Positions 62,501-64,000 of a stretch of 64,000 bases of DNA are shown piece by piece. The notes below the pieces were generated by a model. It searched no databases. It saw nothing but the letters and a program-made list of their open reading frames with translations, and was not told the DNA's origin. The DNA lies in contig NZ_JBKAHK010000006.1 in NCBI RefSeq assembly GCF_046298265.1, positions 1 through 64,000 of the forward strand, written 5' to 3'. The stretch's first letter is position 1. Each line of letters starts with the position of its first letter. The position numbers and the translations under genes were made by a program. The DNA comes from Gillisia xinjiangensis. Its GTDB lineage: Bacteria > Bacteroidota > Bacteroidia > Flavobacteriales > Flavobacteriaceae.

Positions 62501-64000
62501 AGAGGATTTCAGATTAGGCAAGGTTTCTTCCCTTTTCTGTTCCCCAACTATGGAATTGGGAATTGATATCGCCAATCTTAATATCGTCCATATGCGAAAT
62601 GTACCTCCCAACCCGGCAAATTATGCACAACGGAGTGGCCGGGCCGGAAGAAGTGGTCAAACAGCATTGGTTTTTACTTATTGTTCTGGATGGTCCCCGC
62701 ACGATCAGAATTATTTCAAGGCCGCACAAACTATGGTAGCCGGTTCGGTTGTTCCACCAAGAATCGATTTGGTAAATGAAGAACTTTTAATATCTCACTT
62801 TAACGCCTATATACTCATGGAGTTATCTATAGGTCAATTAAATACTTCTGTGTCAGATTTACTAGATATTACTAATGAGCATGAACTTGCACTTAAACAA
62901 CAAATTATTGATCATATAGATCACGGGCTTAATTTGCACAAGAACGAATGGCTGCTACAGTTTAAAAAAGTTATAAAGTATATGGAGAAGGATTTATCTG
63001 AAGTCTGGTGGTATTCAGATACCTGGCTTGAGAAATGCCTTAATTCTTTCACTGAAAGGTTTGATAAAGCCTTTACCAGATGGAGAACGCTTTATAAAGT
63101 GGCAAAAAGCATGAACCATAAAGCTCATTTGACGCTCAATGATCCGCATATGACACAGGGAAACCCTTTATATAAAGAAGCAAGAAGACAATATAATATC
63201 GCCTTAAAACAAATTGAATTACTGCGTAACCAAAACAACCGGGAATTTGGCGGGGAATCAGAATTTTATGTTTTCCGCTACCTGGCTTCCGAAGGATTTC
63301 TTCCGGGTTATAATTTCACCCGTCTTCCTGTAAGAGCTTTTCTTGGATATAAACATCAAGACGAGGGTGAATTTATTTCCCGCCCCAGATCTGTAGCCTT
63401 AAAAGAATTTGGCCCTACAAACATTATTTATCATAATGGAAGTAAGTATGCCATCAACAGAATGTCTATTCTTGATTCTCAGGAGCTTCAGCAAAAAATA
63501 AAAATTTCCAAAAAAACAGGATATGTTTTTCTTAATCAGGAAGCTGAAACTGCTAATAATGATCCAATAACAAAGGCTGAATTGAGAGGAGACAATTTTG
63601 ATTTCAAAACAAACCTGGTGGAACTTATGGATTCTGAAGGTGTTCCCCGTGAAAGAATTTCCTGTATTGAAGAAGAGAGAAGATCTGTAGGTTTCGACAT
63701 ACAGGAGTATTTCAGGTATAGTTCAGGAATTGAACATACCAAAAAAGTGATTATCAAAAAAGCTGGGGAGCCATTACTTAATTTAATTTTTGACCAAGCC
63801 ACTGAGCTTATTAAAATCAACAAAAAAGCACGCAGAGCCACTGGAGATATCGATGGATTTCCACTGGACCTAAGAAATGGAAAATGGCTATCCAAAAAGG
63901 ATTTAGAAAACAAAGAAACACTTGAAAACAAACAAGATGTAATGCTCTTTGTAAGGGATAATGCTGATACTATTTATTTACAACCTTTGGAAAACCTTAA
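59592..64000 (+). CDS. Very large DEAD/DEAH-box helicase, defence-type (3' end outside window)
   Basis: At least 1,469 codons are open to the window edge. Superfamily 2 motifs are complete: Walker A GTGSGKS (104-110), Ib-type YPMNALINSQ, motif II DELH (222-225), motif III GTSATM, motif V MELGIDI and motif VI QRSGRAGRSGQ (about 1013-1023). More than 600 residues separate motifs III and V. The late segment GFLPGYNFTRLPVRAFLGY and EFGPTNIIYHNGSKY resembles the region before DUF1998 in helicases of Druantia (DruE) and DISARM (DrmA). A DUF1998-type cysteine cluster would be expected beyond the window. It is probably an anti-phage helicase, possibly working with RmuC. Confidence 0.85.
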   Translation, partial: MDAFKTHKKVIENYRSYLESFLSISDERIKTEVQKAFNDEGFIPQPLIQFNPSYKRDQSLLDLVTEGKIHKDLPKAFGDFNLYKHQIEAIKKGIQDQGFIVTSGTGSGKSLTFMATIFNHIFELGDKKTKGIKAILVYPMNALINSQEIEIKKYAEIFGDEFPVSVATYSGQNSNADREKIQADPPDILLTNYMMLELIMTRQRESWLRDSLKDSLKYLIFDELHTYRGRQGSDVSMLIRRIKSICNKKLVCIGTSATMASDGSVEEKKRAVANVASTIFGESYTEDQIISEYLEPCTSGKKPTKEELIKYLEEELRGETETDFITSPLSIWLETQIALKHNGTTLERGLPLTINEISEKLVDFTGIPFEICVDKITRLLKWTEKLNEENRLKNTRRTFLPFKFHQFISQTSTVSVSLESRSSRHITIKSGRYALEDGAEKLLFPVLFSRYSGVDFICVEKDVQENTLLPRNPDEHVETLTLKEGKGDNLNEYNFRSGYIVLDEGEGFWQDDPIDMVPESWLKPNRTALKPYYHWHMPSEIYFDLEGNYSESPVYPLKGYFIPVKLRIDPTAGIIYDDAKTNENTKLMRLGNEGRSTATTITSYAIINSLFEQNENTADQKLLSFTDNRQDASLQAGHFNDFISTVKLRAALHKTIKDAGSELNIENIAEKVFKTLNLKETDFANPNFLSSDPDFPELQNIKAIKQYILYRLFQDLKRGWKYTLPNLEQTALLKIEYFRLEKLASLEHKFTNIVLFNTSTSEQRLSMLKQFLNFFRTNFALYHSILADNRMETESLLKNRLDEKKLWSLDHNENMESPTFMVTRVPGKAIQQGIFFSSIGLRSGIGKYFKKKFADAQLEKPGMDDFTLFMEQLCDLLKETGFLTKTENLRGKNGTVTGYLLRADNLLWLPGDESTVPIDETRTSTYRPLALKPNQYFQDLYKTDFSKFNKEIIGKEHTGQLSSGDRIEREEDFRLGKVSSLFCSPTMELGIDIANLNIVHMRNVPPNPANYAQRSGRAGRSGQTALVFTYCSGWSPHDQNYFKAAQTMVAGSVVPPRIDLVNEELLISHFNAYILMELSIGQLNTSVSDLLDITNEHELALKQQIIDHIDHGLNLHKNEWLLQFKKVIKYMEKDLSEVWWYSDTWLEKCLNSFTERFDKAFTRWRTLYKVAKSMNHKAHLTLNDPHMTQGNPLYKEARRQYNIALKQIELLRNQNNREFGGESEFYVFRYLASEGFLPGYNFTRLPVRAFLGYKHQDEGEFISRPRSVALKEFGPTNIIYHNGSKYAINRMSILDSQELQQKIKISKKTGYVFLNQEAETANNDPITKAELRGDNFDFKTNLVELMDSEGVPRERISCIEEERRSVGFDIQEYFRYSSGIEHTKKVIIKKAGEPLLNLIFDQATELIKINKKARRATGDIDGFPLDLRNGKWLSKKDLENKETLENKQDVMLFVRDNADTIYLQPLENL

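Overview
The window is AT-rich chromosomal DNA of a member of the Bacteroidota, most likely a Flavobacteriaceae species. The grounds are a type IX secretion adhesin with its PorP/SprF partner, a SusC/SusD pair, promoters of the Bacteroidota type (TAnnTTTG at -7), a lack of clear Shine-Dalgarno sequences, and BfmA/MobB/MobC-type mobilisation genes. I saw no rRNA, tRNA or CRISPR array.

Layout. (1) 1-5.9 kb: the 3' end of a large repetitive T9SS-exported adhesin, then a PorP/SprF outer-membrane protein and an OmpA/TPR lipoprotein-like partner. (2) 6.4-16.7 kb, minus strand: a six-gene SusCD-type uptake operon (susC, susD, SGNH hydrolase, DASS anion transporter, two surface lipoproteins, one of them an alpha/beta hydrolase), with a divergent membrane protein that may regulate it. 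(3) 18-21.4 kb: ATP-dependent PEP carboxykinase, an Lrp/AsnC regulator and a divergent TauE/SafE exporter. (4) 21.4-30 kb: mobile or defensive DNA, namely a tripartite hipB-hipS-hipT module between long direct repeats, a candidate oriT with mobA-mobB-mobC, and an AbiE toxin-antitoxin pair. (5) 30.2-43.4 kb: DNA-damage genes (SRAP/YedK, umuDC), a WYL regulator, a Bcs1-like AAA ATPase, an HsdR-N-like nuclease-fold protein, a PcfJ-like protein and many small unknown genes. (6) 43.8-53.0 kb: a tight nine-gene operon built around an Hsp70, a degenerate J-like membrane protein, a protein kinase-AAA ATPase fusion, a TerB-like protein and a true J-domain membrane protein. (7) 53.2-57.8 kb: more small unknown genes, DUF1810 and a CHAP amidase. 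(8) 57.8 kb to the end: RmuC and a very large DEAD/DEAH helicase resembling anti-phage helicases, cut by the window edge.

Three patterns tie the accessory region together. First, six promoters between 33.3 and 56.6 kb carry the same 15-bp inverted repeat (CGnCn-N5-TGnCG) exactly 11 bases upstream of the -7 box, one of them in front of the WYL regulator. Second, three promoters, including that of the Hsp70/kinase operon, carry TTACGG-N4-CCGTAA exactly 21 bases upstream of a -7-like box. Third, a structured intergenic repeat of about 200 bp occurs four times (plus a decayed fragment) between 6 and 24 kb, and two extended copies flank the hip module.

The best candidate for an undescribed system is the Hsp70 / kinase-AAA / TerB / J-protein operon at 43.8-53.0 kb. 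Its gene order suggests a membrane-linked, chaperone-driven stress or defence response controlled by phosphorylation. This role is inference from domains and context only.
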